Positions 43,469 through 52,810 of a stretch of 64,000 bases of DNA are shown here, one piece after another (the stretch's first letter is position 1; each line of letters begins with the position of its first letter). Source of the DNA: Peribacillus frigoritolerans_B. GTDB lineage: Bacteria > Bacillota > Bacilli > Bacillales > DSM-1321. The DNA lies in NCBI RefSeq assembly GCF_044762665.1, contig NZ_JBIWES010000005.1, forward strand, positions 1 through 64,000, written 5' to 3'. The translations under genes and the position numbers were made by a program. The notes under the pieces were generated by a model. That model worked only from the letters and a program-made list of their open reading frames with translations. It did no database searches and was not told where the DNA came from.

Positions 43469-43545
43469 AATGTAACCGCGATTACTGCGACGATTAAAGA
43501 GGCGAATGAAATCATTAGCATCAGTCCGTCCATAATAGAAATCAC
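43459..43545 (-). CDS. Holin-like type I toxin (28 aa)
   Basis: A 28-residue peptide, MISIMDGLMLMISFASLIVA.. ending VTLKK: one membrane helix with a basic end. The segment LMLMISFASLIVA matches the putative holin-like toxin family of Firmicutes (EALxLMIxFAxLIV). GGGGG lies 8 bases before GTG 43545. A TGnTATAGT extended -10 element (TATAGT at 43590-43585) would give a 5' leader of about 33 bases. Convergent antisense RNA and long 3' region complete the type I toxin-antitoxin layout. Expected action is on the cell membrane. Confidence 0.82.
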   Translation of the reverse strand: MISIMDGLMLMISFASLIVAVIAVTLKK

Positions 43546-43734
43546 CAGCGACACCCCCTTTCTGAAAAGGAGTGACCGCTGCCCACTATACCAAATTGCT
43601 GTCCATTTACTATTATATCTATATTTACTTGTTATTTATAGCCAAAAACGGATGTATTTAGTCTTTTTATTATATCCATGCTTTACAAAAAAAAATCCCA
43701 ATTAAAGTGAGAACATTCTTGCATGTATATCCCT

Positions 43735-44295
43735 TTATTGTTCCACTACACGGCCATCTTTATAAATGTGGAACCACCCAATCGTTCCTGTGCCGCCTTC
43801 GTCCATCCAATCTTTATTAGCTGCTTTATAGTTGTAATATGATTTTCCTTTGCCATCTTTCACCAATCTGCCATCTCCGCTGAATACGATGTTGTTACCC
43901 AGCTTCTTCTTCCCTATCGCGATTGCGTCTTTCTCCGTGAACTGTCTTCTTTCCACCTTATTTTCATCTAAAGCAGCCCATGTCAGCGGTCCGACGATAC
44001 CATCCGAAGCTAAGTTATGGTCCACTTGAAACTCCCTTACCACATTTTGTGTTTGGGTACCGAAAATCCCATCAACGCCTACATGATATTTAACATCTTT
44101 AAGGCTTTGCTGTAAATCTCTTACATAACTCGAACGTGAGCCTTTCTTGAGGGTCGGGCGTGTTTCCGCCTTCGTTTCGATTTTCTGGGTTTGACTGCCC
44201 TTTGATGCTGCGTGGGTAATTGAAGTACCCGTTCCTAAAGGGGCCAACATCAAGGCAACTGTTGGAATCATGACCAATAATTTTTTCTTCAACAC
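43735..44295 (-). CDS. Secreted peptidoglycan-binding domain protein
   Basis: A 186-residue protein with signal peptide (cleavage near THAASK, residue 31), a PG_binding_1 domain at about 48-110 (LKKGSRSSYVRDLQQSL, GVDGIFGTQTQNVVREFQ, ASDGIVGPLTWAAL) and a C-terminal 70-residue region of unknown fold ending WFHIYKDGRVVEQ. The domain binds the cell wall; no catalytic domain is visible. Start is GTG 44295 after GGAGGT (TTG 44292 is also possible). Confidence 0.88.
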   Translation of the reverse strand: MLKKKLLVMIPTVALMLAPLGTGTSITHAASKGSQTQKIETKAETRPTLKKGSRSSYVRDLQQSLKDVKYHVGVDGIFGTQTQNVVREFQVDHNLASDGIVGPLTWAALDENKVERRQFTEKDAIAIGKKKLGNNIVFSGDGRLVKDGKGKSYYNYKAANKDWMDEGGTGTIGWFHIYKDGRVVEQ

Positions 44296-44568
44296 ATATA
44301 ACCTCCATTCATATGATCACTCCTGCAGGTTTCTGACACTTTCCTTGGAGCCCATTCATTATAACGCAAGGAGTTATTTTATTGGTGTTTTATTACTTTA
44401 ATTATAAAAAATGGTAAATATTATCCACAGGAAGTATATCGCCGAAAAGGAATCCCATTATTGACAATGCAGCGTCCTCATACAGGATTTATTTATATAT
44501 ATTGACAGTAATCATGATCTGATCGAACACTTATCCTGATGTTGGTCCTATGTTTATGTTATACCCTT

Positions 44569-46080
44569 TCAGTCAACTTTGATTTCATTTCTACGTTCCA
44601 TATACCATTTGTAAAAAGAATCAGCCATCTCGAAAGATACATGGTCAATACCAGCATGATGCACCGGTTTAGCCCGGTTGATTGTCCCAATGGAGGCAAG
44701 GCCGAGCATTTTTTGAATGATATTTCGGGTTACGTTCACTTCAATGATCTTATCCCGTTTTGACACGAATAAAGAAGTGTTGAAACTCCCTGTTTTGAAT
44801 TGAATGAAGTCATTATTTAAAATGCAGAAGGTATTGAAGAAATCTAATAACCTTAAAACAACAATAATAATTAACAGGATAGCAGATAGAATCCACCAAG
44901 CTTCCTCCACTTCCAGAACAGTTGGCTTGAAATAAAATAAGAAAATTGTTGCTATGATCCAAAGCCAGCTTGGCCACAGTATGCGCACCCAAAAGGATTT
45001 TATCGGAAGGGGAGTCATCTTATGTGATATTTCATAAAATGGCAAAATTTCCGAGACTATTTCATATGCCCGTTTAACAGGTAGATAGGGATAGAGTGAG
45101 TTAATTTCAAGCGTATCTTCGTCCGTACTCAAACCACCTGCACTTGTCAGTTTCACTTCGGCAAGTCCGAGCAACCGTTTCATGAAGGACTGTTTAATTT
45201 CAATTGCCTGCACTTTTTCTTTGGCTATAGAAAAGGCAGTTTCATCGATTAGACCTTTCGTAATGTAAATTCGATCATGGTCTGAGGAAATTTGATAATT
45301 GCCATATTTTAAAAATGTCCTCAATATTCCGAAAGTGATAGAAGCAATGACGAAAACAATGATGATGATCGTCATCATCCACCAAGAGCCTATTAGCTTT
45401 TCAAAAATTCCCTCTGCTTTATTTTCCACATGAAAGATTTCATTGATTTTGAAATATAAAGAACTAAAAAAAGGAATAAGGACCAGAAAACTAAGAGATG
45501 TAAAGGAAGCTTTTATAATATCCTTTTTTGCCGGCTTATAATGATTGGTCCGATTTGAGATTTCTTTTTTAACTCCATCTTCAACAGAAAGAATATCTTT
45601 ATATTCGCTAGCATGAATTGTCGCCAATTCTTCCTGGACAGTACTTTTCATACGCGATTCCATTCGATCTGCTTCCTTTTGGGAAATGACTTCGAATCTA
45701 ACAGCAGCATCCTCACCTGCTATTCCTGTTTCAAAATTGACGGAAGTCACTTTAAAAATCCGATGGAATAAAGACGTATGACGGTTGACGTTTTGAATTT
45801 TAGAAAAAGGAATGGTTCGTTCGGATTTTCTGAAAATTCCTTTGTATAGATGAAAGGAACGATAATCAAGTTCGTATTTATGGGTGAACCATTTTAAAAT
45901 AATTGAAATAAGTGTTAATCCGAAAGCTATCAAAAAAACAACCCTGCCATATGTGATGAAGCTGGATTCAGAACCAGCTTTGATCACAAAGAAATAAATG
46001 ACAAAGAAAATGGAATTCCTGACTAATTTACAGAAATTAAATAGCATAAGAAGTGGATTGTATTGTTTTGCTGTCGTCAT
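44569..46080 (-). CDS. ydbT: YdbT-like bacterial PH domain membrane protein
   Basis: A 503-residue protein with several membrane helices (about 20-60, 185-210, 230-255, 370-425) and three bPH2 (YdbT/YdbS, DUF304) domains, seen as repeats of the pattern xKIQxVxxxxxxxxRIFxxxSVxxET (about 95-125), KVQAIEIKQSFMKRLLGLAEV and KIIEVNVTRNIIQKMLGLASI. Partner of YdbS by ATGA overlap. The pair in B. subtilis is linked to resistance against some bacteriocins such as amylocyclicin; here that role is inferred. Confidence 0.9.
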   Translation of the reverse strand: MTTAKQYNPLLMLFNFCKLVRNSIFFVIYFFVIKAGSESSFITYGRVVFLIAFGLTLISIILKWFTHKYELDYRSFHLYKGIFRKSERTIPFSKIQNVNRHTSLFHRIFKVTSVNFETGIAGEDAAVRFEVISQKEADRMESRMKSTVQEELATIHASEYKDILSVEDGVKKEISNRTNHYKPAKKDIIKASFTSLSFLVLIPFFSSLYFKINEIFHVENKAEGIFEKLIGSWWMMTIIIIVFVIASITFGILRTFLKYGNYQISSDHDRIYITKGLIDETAFSIAKEKVQAIEIKQSFMKRLLGLAEVKLTSAGGLSTDEDTLEINSLYPYLPVKRAYEIVSEILPFYEISHKMTPLPIKSFWVRILWPSWLWIIATIFLFYFKPTVLEVEEAWWILSAILLIIIVVLRLLDFFNTFCILNNDFIQFKTGSFNTSLFVSKRDKIIEVNVTRNIIQKMLGLASIGTINRAKPVHHAGIDHVSFEMADSFYKWYMERRNEIKVD

Positions 46081-46559
46081 TGCCCCACTTCCTTAATTTT
46101 TGCATATTGAGCAATCTGATTCCTTAACTTGATAGCAACCTCTTTTGGTAGAGCTGGTATCGAGTGAGAGGAACCCATCGTTTCAATTGAAACTGAACAG
46201 AGTCCATACTTTTTAAGTAACGGTCCTTGTTTGGTTGCAACCGATTGAATTTTTGTCATTGGGACAAGTTCATGCACTTCATTCAGTACACCTGATTTCA
46301 ATTGTAAAAACTCTTCATCTACATCAAAGCGCCAGTTTTTATAAATTAGAAAAGGGCTGATCAATGACCAGACTGCACCTAGCACAGAGATAGCTGTAAT
46401 CCCAATCAGAATCCAACCTATCCACTCTTTCCAAGAAAAACGATAATCTAGGTATAGTAAGACTCCCAGAATGATGAACGCGATTAGATTCGTAATCGTT
46501 TCACTTAACATCCACACTTTTATCGCATCCTTGGATAATCTGTTTTGAGGTAAGCTCAT
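46077..46559 (-). CDS. ydbS: YdbS-like bacterial PH domain membrane protein
   Basis: A 160-residue protein with two N-terminal helices (about 18-38 and 45-67) and one bPH2 domain (VHELVPMTKIQSVATKQGPLLKKYGLCSVSIETM). It overlaps ydbT by 4 bases and forms a two-gene operon with it. No good ribosome binding site is close to ATG 46559, so the start is less sure. Confidence 0.88.
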   Translation of the reverse strand: MSLPQNRLSKDAIKVWMLSETITNLIAFIILGVLLYLDYRFSWKEWIGWILIGITAISVLGAVWSLISPFLIYKNWRFDVDEEFLQLKSGVLNEVHELVPMTKIQSVATKQGPLLKKYGLCSVSIETMGSSHSIPALPKEVAIKLRNQIAQYAKIKEVGQ

Positions 46560-46628
46560 TATAGAATTAATAAAATCACCGCCTGAATTTTTAAATCAAT
46601 GTGCCTTATAAACTTATATTCATTTAAC

Positions 46629-47534
46629 CTATTCGGCCAAAAAGATTTCTTCTAGTGATGGTTCTTTTACATTTACACGCAAGACATCAACCTTACACTG
46701 ATTGAAAGCTCTGATCATATCAGCAATCTTTTTCTCATCATCAATATTGATAGTCATGTAAGGATCTTTCATTTCCAGTCCTGTACCTACTGACTCCAGC
46801 CACTGATGTAATTTCACTTGTTCTGATTTCGGCACCGAAGAATGCTTAAGCTTGACCGTTATCGTCGACCTATATATTTTCCTGAGTTCTTCCATTGTGC
46901 CAATATTAACAATCTGACCTTCTTTCATAATCGCTATTCTGGTGCATATTTTCTCTACTTCATAAAGATTGTGGGATGTCATGAAAATAGTCGCCCCTCT
47001 CTTTTGCAGATCCTTGATCAGCTTGTGGATATGGATTGCGGATTCCGCATCCATACCGGAAGTTGGTTCATCAAGAAAGATTAGCTCAGGTTCATGGATG
47101 ATTGCTTGTGCAATTCCAAGCTTCTTTTTCATACCGAATGAAAATTTAGCGGCTTTTTTATGAGCATGAGATTCAAGACCAACTAACTGCAGGACTTCCA
47201 TACACCGTTCTTTTCCTGCTGGATTTCCTGAAAGAGCCGATAAAAATTTCAAATGCTCCACTGCCGTTAACGAGCCATATAATGTGGAGTAATCAGGCAT
47301 TACCCCAATCCTCTTCTTTACTTGATCATTTGAACCTTTTACACCTAGAAGCGAGTAGGTTCCAGAGTTGGGTTGAATAATGCCGGTTAACATATTGATG
47401 AAGGTTGATTTACCAGCTCCGTTACGGCCTAGAAAACCAAAGATTTCTCCTTTTTCCACGATAAGATCAATTCCTTTTACGATCGGTACCGCTCCATACG
47501 ATTTCTTTAACTGAGTTGTTTCTATGGCGTTCAT
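46629..47534 (-). CDS. ABC transporter ATP-binding protein
   Basis: A 301-residue ATPase: Walker A GRNGAGKST, Q-loop, signature FSFGMKKKLGIAQA (a variant of LSGGQ), Walker B ELIFLDEPTSGMD, H-loop MTSH. The C-terminal 80 residues form an extra domain usual in drug and bacteriocin exporters. AAAGGAGG lies 8 bases before ATG 47534, which shares one base with the permease stop (TGATG). With the permease it forms an efflux or lipid-acting ABC-2 transporter. Confidence 0.93.
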   Translation of the reverse strand: MNAIETTQLKKSYGAVPIVKGIDLIVEKGEIFGFLGRNGAGKSTFINMLTGIIQPNSGTYSLLGVKGSNDQVKKRIGVMPDYSTLYGSLTAVEHLKFLSALSGNPAGKERCMEVLQLVGLESHAHKKAAKFSFGMKKKLGIAQAIIHEPELIFLDEPTSGMDAESAIHIHKLIKDLQKRGATIFMTSHNLYEVEKICTRIAIMKEGQIVNIGTMEELRKIYRSTITVKLKHSSVPKSEQVKLHQWLESVGTGLEMKDPYMTINIDDEKKIADMIRAFNQCKVDVLRVNVKEPSLEEIFLAE

Positions 47535-48223
47535 CAGCATTCCCTCCTTTTGAAAATCAGATTGGCGATAACGAGCATGATACCTGCAAATAAAACAATC
47601 ACCAAAAAGGTATAGTCTTCCCTAATCAAATAATAATAGGGGTTTATGAATTTCATCCAACTCACCCATACATTAGACGTAAAAGAAACCCAAAATCCAA
47701 TAATAGGAAAAGCTAACCCAACCATGATTCCAAGGAACATGGTAATTCCAGGCTTAGGAATGAGAACGGAAAGTAAGATTGTTAAGCCTATTTGGTAGGT
47801 TAATAAACTCATTATCTGAGAAAAGATAAACACATCAATCTTCTGCGAAAAGATGCTAATAAGCAAGAAGGAGATCATTAGGCAAATAAGCCAAAATAGC
47901 CAAATACCTAAAAACTTCCCCAGAATAATGGAGGTTCTTGACGTTCTTGTCACTAAAAATCGTATAGTCCGTTCGTGTGTTTCCCTGTTTAGGCTATCGT
48001 GTGAAAGGCCCATTACAAATAATTGACCAAATAATACGATAAGAGTCAAAAGACCAACAGTGTGAATATTTTCAGCTTCCTTCGCTGTAAGTTCCATCCC
48101 AGATTCTAATACATTAGAAAACTTGGCTGAATAATAGGAGGTAACCAATAACATCATTACAATAATAACTGATTTAATTCCTTTAAATAGATTGATAAAT
48201 TCCCTTTTTCCAATAATATACAT
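47534..48223 (-). CDS. ABC-2 type transporter permease
   Basis: A 229-residue protein with six predicted helices (about 13-33, 50-75, 100-125, 135-155, 160-182, 203-223) and a conserved loop THERTIRFLVTRTSRTSIILGKFLG, which is the ABC-2 coupling region. It precedes and is translationally coupled to the ATPase. The operon runs divergently from an OmpR-type regulator/kinase pair, which probably controls it. Confidence 0.88.
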   Translation of the reverse strand: MYIIGKREFINLFKGIKSVIIVMMLLVTSYYSAKFSNVLESGMELTAKEAENIHTVGLLTLIVLFGQLFVMGLSHDSLNRETHERTIRFLVTRTSRTSIILGKFLGIWLFWLICLMISFLLISIFSQKIDVFIFSQIMSLLTYQIGLTILLSVLIPKPGITMFLGIMVGLAFPIIGFWVSFTSNVWVSWMKFINPYYYLIREDYTFLVIVLFAGIMLVIANLIFKRREC

Positions 48224-48380
48224 ACTAAGTCTCTTCCTTCCTTTTCATCACTTAAGGACTATTATAGGTGTTCTTTCTTAACCTACCAGAAACTCCACCT
48301 TAATTTTTCCTTAATTATTAAATAATTGGTAAACGAATGATATGATAATTTATATAACATAATAGAATGGGAGTATCCAA

Positions 48381-49097
48381 ATGCAAGAGACACAAATATT
48401 AATTGTAGATGATGAAAAAGCAATATTACATATGTTAACAACGATTCTAAAAAGAGAAGAATTCAACTATATAGATACAGCATCTACGGCTGCGGATGCT
48501 TTGACCTTATGTCAAACAAAACGATATGACTTAATCCTTTTGGATGTTATGCTCCCGGATCGCAGTGGTTTTGAGATTTGTCCGCTCATTAGAGAAACGA
48601 CCGATGCCCCCATTTTCTTTCTTACGGCGCGTTCAACAGATTTGGATAAACTTTCTGGATTTGCATTAGGCGCAGACGATTATATTACCAAACCTTTTAA
48701 TCCACTAGAAGTTGTTGCAAGGGTAAAAGCACATTTACGGCGTCATTCAGGAAAGATTTCACACACTTCGCAAACGTTTTACCAATACGGACAAATCCAA
48801 GTAAACACTCTATCTGGAGAAGTGACCGTGAATGGCAGGAAAGTAGAATTGCCTGCGCAGGTTTACCTGCTACTGCTATTCTTCTGTAAATATCCAAATC
48901 AGCTTTTTAGTAAAAGCCAGCTTTATGAAAAAGTGTGGGGCGAAGAATTTTTAGGTGAGGATAATACCGTTATGGTCCATATTAGTAAACTTCGGGAAAA
49001 GATCGAAGACAATCCAAGTAAACCACGTCATCTTATTACTGTAAGAGGACTTGGCTATAAATTCATTTCTGATGGTAGTAAACATGAACATTCATAA
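48381..49097 (+). CDS. OmpR family response regulator
   Basis: A 238-residue regulator: receiver domain with D11 D12 (IVDDEK), phosphorylation site in LILLDVMLPDRSG (D54) and lysine in YITKPF; winged helix C-terminus with EVTVNGRKVELPAQVYLLLLFF and VMVHISKLREKIEDNPSKPRHLITVRGLGYKF. GGGAG precedes the ATG. It overlaps the kinase gene by 14 bases. Target is likely the divergent ABC transporter. Confidence 0.94.
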   Translation: MQETQILIVDDEKAILHMLTTILKREEFNYIDTASTAADALTLCQTKRYDLILLDVMLPDRSGFEICPLIRETTDAPIFFLTARSTDLDKLSGFALGADDYITKPFNPLEVVARVKAHLRRHSGKISHTSQTFYQYGQIQVNTLSGEVTVNGRKVELPAQVYLLLLFFCKYPNQLFSKSQLYEKVWGEEFLGEDNTVMVHISKLREKIEDNPSKPRHLITVRGLGYKFISDGSKHEHS

Positions 49098-50808
49098 ACG
49101 CTTTATTGTACAGTTTTTTATCCAATTAATTCTTGTTTTCATCATATTTTTCTTTATTCTATTGTCCATTTGGGCGATTATTGGCTTTTCCATCATGAAT
49201 GACGAGGTTACACAAGACTTATCAAAGGCAGATAGCACTTTCTTTTCTGATAAGATTTCGATACAAGGTAAAAAAGTGACATTCGATGACGAATTAAAAC
49301 AGCTGGCAAAGAAACAGAATGGCTGGCTCCTAGTCCTGACAACAAACGGCGATGTCATTGGAGCTTATAATACTCCGGAAAATGTACCTTCACATTTTAA
49401 TGAGAGCGAACTTGCCGCTTTAATGCTACAAAATAGTTCTGACCCTGTGGATTACTTCCATTGGAAATTAGATGAAACGTATCCGCAGCCCCAATTGCTT
49501 ATATTCGGTAGAAAAAGTTCTGAGACTGGTCTGTTAAACGAGGTTAAGACAAGTGTCGATTGGAAAAATCATCATCTTAATCTTTCCGCTGCTACTCTTA
49601 AGCAAATAGATGAGGATGAGGGCTGGGTTCAATTAATCAATTCGAGCGGCAAGGTATTGGATGGATATGGAAGTGAAAAGGAAGGGATCTCATACACGAA
49701 TCACGATCTTCAAACCTTATCAGAGAGTGCACACGATTCAGTTGATGCTTTCTTTGATGCAGAGACAGAACAGACAATAATTGTGGGCATAAACCATTCA
49801 AGTTCGACCTCTCTAGAAGAAAACTTGTTCAAAAAGATCAGTAAAAGTATTTTAATCATTTTTATAGTGTTATTTCTTCTATTGTTAACGGGTACTTTCT
49901 GGTATGCACGTAAATTCGGGGTTCCTTTGATTACGATGATGAAATGGATTCAAAATCTTGGAAGTGGTTTATATGAACAGCCACTCGATCTTCATCAACG
50001 CCCTATCTTGTTAAATAAAAAAGGAAAGTTAAAAAGGAAATATCGGTTATATAAGGATCTGATTACAACACTTTTACAGTTAACCGAGACCCTACATCAA
50101 AACGAAACCCAACGAAGGAAAATGACTCAAACCAGGGATGAATGGATAAGCGGTCTTTCGCATGATTTAAAAACGCCTCTTGCTTCCATATCAGGTTATG
50201 CTCAAATGCTTGAATCTGAAAATTACTCGTGGACAGAAAGAGAGACAAGAGAATTCGCCTTAATCATTGCCGAAAAGTCAGGATATATGATGGAATTACT
50301 TGAAGACCTAACATTAACGTACCGTTTAAGAAATCATGCTCTGCCCATTGTGAAAGAAGAAGTGGATATCATTGAATTCATACGCAGAACCATGATCCAT
50401 TTCATAAATGATCCGGCTAACAACCATATGAAATTCGTCTTCCAGCCGAAAAACGAAACAGCAATAGCATCCATCGATACCAAATGGTTTCAACGGATTA
50501 TTGATAACCTAATTGCGAATGCTATCCATTATAATCCTGCTGGCACTACGATCACAGTATCTATTTCACCTATTGAGCAGCACCTTCTGATTATTACGAT
50601 TGAAGATGACGGCATAGGTATGGATAATGAAACTCTAGATAGGCTCTTCCAGCGCTATTACCGTGGTACCAATACAAGTGATTCCGGGCGTGGAACTGGT
50701 CTTGGGCTGGCCATAACGAAACAATTGGTTCACCTTCATGGAGGATCCATCAATGTAAAAAGTTCACCGCAAAAAGGTACAACCGTTCGAATCATTCTCC
50801 CAGCCTAA
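49084..50808 (+). CDS. Sensor histidine kinase (OmpR-partner type)
   Basis: A 574-residue kinase with membrane helices at about 10-35 and 260-285, a large (about 220 residues) extracytoplasmic sensor between, HisKA with GLSHDLKTPLASISGYAQM (histidine near residue 359) and an HATPase domain (NLIANAIHYNP, EDDGIGM, GRGTGLGLAITKQ). ATG 49084 (MNIHKRF) is chosen; the longer frame would lie deep in the regulator gene. The sensor has a charged, repeat-free sequence with no domain I recognise. Confidence 0.93.
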   Translation: MNIHKRFIVQFFIQLILVFIIFFFILLSIWAIIGFSIMNDEVTQDLSKADSTFFSDKISIQGKKVTFDDELKQLAKKQNGWLLVLTTNGDVIGAYNTPENVPSHFNESELAALMLQNSSDPVDYFHWKLDETYPQPQLLIFGRKSSETGLLNEVKTSVDWKNHHLNLSAATLKQIDEDEGWVQLINSSGKVLDGYGSEKEGISYTNHDLQTLSESAHDSVDAFFDAETEQTIIVGINHSSSTSLEENLFKKISKSILIIFIVLFLLLLTGTFWYARKFGVPLITMMKWIQNLGSGLYEQPLDLHQRPILLNKKGKLKRKYRLYKDLITTLLQLTETLHQNETQRRKMTQTRDEWISGLSHDLKTPLASISGYAQMLESENYSWTERETREFALIIAEKSGYMMELLEDLTLTYRLRNHALPIVKEEVDIIEFIRRTMIHFINDPANNHMKFVFQPKNETAIASIDTKWFQRIIDNLIANAIHYNPAGTTITVSISPIEQHLLIITIEDDGIGMDNETLDRLFQRYYRGTNTSDSGRGTGLGLAITKQLVHLHGGSINVKSSPQKGTTVRIILPA

Positions 50809-50945
50809 CTAGATGAAAAATAAATAGCAGAAATTCATAAGTGTACATTTGAATCAGAGTTAAAGTTCAATCAGATTGGATAACGTCATGATTTCGTAAT
50901 GTTGGCGTACCCCAAATACTTTAGAATTACATATAACACTTGAAT

Positions 50946-50985
50946 AAAAACAAAATCATCCCCTAAAGGGGATGATTTTGTTTTT
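50946..50985. terminator. Bidirectional terminator
   Basis: AAAACAAAATCATCCCCT-aaag-GGGGATGATTTTGTTTT (about 17-bp stem) lies between the kinase (+) and the small gene (-) and overlaps the latter's stop codon. Confidence 0.92.
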
Positions 50986-51163
50986 ATTGATTTTCTGGCT
51001 GTTGATTCTGCCCTTGCATCCCTGATCCCATTCCCATCAAGTTAGTGGCAAGCGGCACCATATTCTTCATTTTCCCGCCATTTCCACTCAACATTTGATA
51101 AGTGGCAATACCTACTCCGACCGAAGCGACCACTGGTAAAATTTTATCCATGTTTGCTCTCAT
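50984..51163 (-). CDS. Small Met/Gly-rich protein (59 aa)
   Basis: The frame starts MRANMDKILPVVASVGVGIA and ends GMQGQNQQPENQ; residues 8-25 could form a short membrane helix. AAGGTGATG precedes ATG 51163 and the strong terminator follows the stop, so it has all signs of a gene. Methionine and glycine are abundant in the centre (MLSGNGGKMKNMVP, NLMGMGSGM). I do not recognise a family. It is convergent with the two-component operon. Confidence 0.75.
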   Translation of the reverse strand: MRANMDKILPVVASVGVGIATYQMLSGNGGKMKNMVPLATNLMGMGSGMQGQNQQPENQ

Positions 51164-51341
51164 TTACATCACCTTATATTATATATTTTTGTTCATTTCC
51201 TGAACTCTTATATCTTGTTCAAAAAAAACCTAAAAATTCAATTAGTTTGTTACCAAAACAATTAGTAATAAAAACATGTTATATAGGGAAAATTCTTTAG
51301 GAGGATATTATGCAAGCACTCTTCGAATGAGGTGAATATTC

Positions 51342-52114
51342 ATGCCAGTATTAGATGTGGACGGTACTAGTTTGTATTATTCTGTTAGAGGAAAAGGGGT
51401 TCCCATTGTTTTTATTCATCCCCCTGTACTGACTAGTGTGAATTTCGAATACCAAATGGAGGAATTATCCGAAGAATTCAAAGTTATAACTTTTGATATT
51501 AGGGGTCACGGAAGAAGTCAGTATTCAAGACAGCCAGTAACTTATCCCCTGATTATAGAAGATATCAAACAACTGCTGGATCATTTGAAAATTAAAAAAG
51601 CAATCATATGCGGATACTCGACCGGCGGCTCTATCGTATTGGAATATTTGCTGAGTTGTGCCAATAGGGCTCTAGGTGGCATTGTAATAGGCGGAATGTC
51701 TGAAGTGAGGGATACACCTTTAAAGCAAAAGATTTCTTTAGGCATATCCCTTGCCAATAAGACGCAGTTCCAATTCTTGCGCTTTCCATCTCATGGAGCA
51801 ATTCAAATACCATAAAGCTGTTCAACAAAATGTTTAATGAAGCCCTAAAAGGAGATGCCCGAAATATCGAGCAGTATTACCATTATAGTTTGCATTATAA
51901 CTGTACCCATCAGCTTGAGAAAATCAATCTTCCAACTTTACTGATCTATGGCAAACAAGATAAACCATTGTATCGCTATGCCAATTTATTGCATGAAAAG
52001 TTGCCATGTACGGAATTAAAGTTCATTGATCATGTAAAGCATCAGATCCCTACAAAAGCGGCTACTGATTTAAATGAAAGCATTAAGCATTTTATCCATA
52101 CACAAACTGTTTGA
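51342..52114 (+). pseudogene. Alpha/beta hydrolase gene, frameshifted
   Basis: Two frames together encode one alpha/beta hydrolase of about 257 residues. The first (51342-51815) has the start DVDGTSLYYSVRGKGVPIVFIHPP, oxyanion region and nucleophile GYSTGGS (Ser near 92). The second (to 52114) has the cap end, LPTLLIYGKQDKPL with the acid, and HVKHQIP with the His. Frame joining at 51779 restores LxLSISWSNSNTIKLF; one G seems missing from a TTGGCG. GAGGTGAA precedes ATG 51342. Real inactivation and sequencing error are both possible. Confidence 0.85.
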
Positions 52115-52149
52115 TTCTATCGACTGATAAATTTATTGGAGTGAAAAAA

Positions 52150-52773
52150 TTGGGAAGAGATAAAAGTAAACTGATTCATTTAATATTACTATTGCTAGTT
52201 ACTGCAGTTTTTATTTGGTCAGTTATTAAGCCTGAAGGATACTTGATATGGACAATGGAAGTACTTCCTGCCGTTGTATTTCTGATTTTTGTAATGGCTG
52301 TATATAATAAATTCCGCCTCACTACATTATCCTATTTCATTATTGCCGTTCTTTCCATTACCATGTTCATCGGTGCCCATTATACGTACTCAAAAGTTCC
52401 TCTATTTGATTGGCTAAAAGATCATTACGATCTAAACCGGAACCACTATGATCGGTTTGGACATTTCCTAAAAGGTTTATTTGCGATTGTGATTAGAGAA
52501 ATACTAATACGTAAAACCCCTCTAACAAAAGGACCGTGGTTATTTGCTGTCACATTAAGTTTTGCGCTTGCGATTGGAGCCTTATATGAAATCATCGAAT
52601 GGATAGGTCCCCTCATTTCAAAAGGCGGAAAAGCTTCAAAGGACTTTTTAGGAATACAGGGTGATATTTGGGATGCACAATGGGATATGGCGTTAACATT
52701 AATCGGCTCTATCCTTGTATTGTTCACCTTGTCCAAACTTCATGACAAGCTGTTACGAAAAGTGAAAAATTGA
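52150..52773 (+). CDS. YjdF-type membrane protein (DUF2238)
   Basis: A 207-residue protein with about six helices. HYTYSKVPLFDWLKDHYDLNRNHYDRFGHFLKG (key residues HYTYxxVP, NHYDRxGHF) and ALYEIIEWIGPL ... QGDIWDAQWDM are the conserved DUF2238 blocks. Function unknown. Start: TTG 52150, eight bases after TTGGAG; the frame opens at 52111 and overlaps the hydrolase stop. Probably cotranscribed with the hydrolase gene. Confidence 0.87.
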   Translation: MGRDKSKLIHLILLLLVTAVFIWSVIKPEGYLIWTMEVLPAVVFLIFVMAVYNKFRLTTLSYFIIAVLSITMFIGAHYTYSKVPLFDWLKDHYDLNRNHYDRFGHFLKGLFAIVIREILIRKTPLTKGPWLFAVTLSFALAIGALYEIIEWIGPLISKGGKASKDFLGIQGDIWDAQWDMALTLIGSILVLFTLSKLHDKLLRKVKN

Positions 52774-52776
52774 ATT

Positions 52777-52810
52777 AAAAAATAGTGACCTATATAGGTC
52801 ACTATTTTTT
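52777..52810. terminator. Bidirectional terminator
   Basis: AAAAAATAGTGACC-tatata-GGTCACTATTTTTT is a perfect 14-bp stem between the convergent YjdF-type (+) and DinB (-) genes. Confidence 0.95.
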
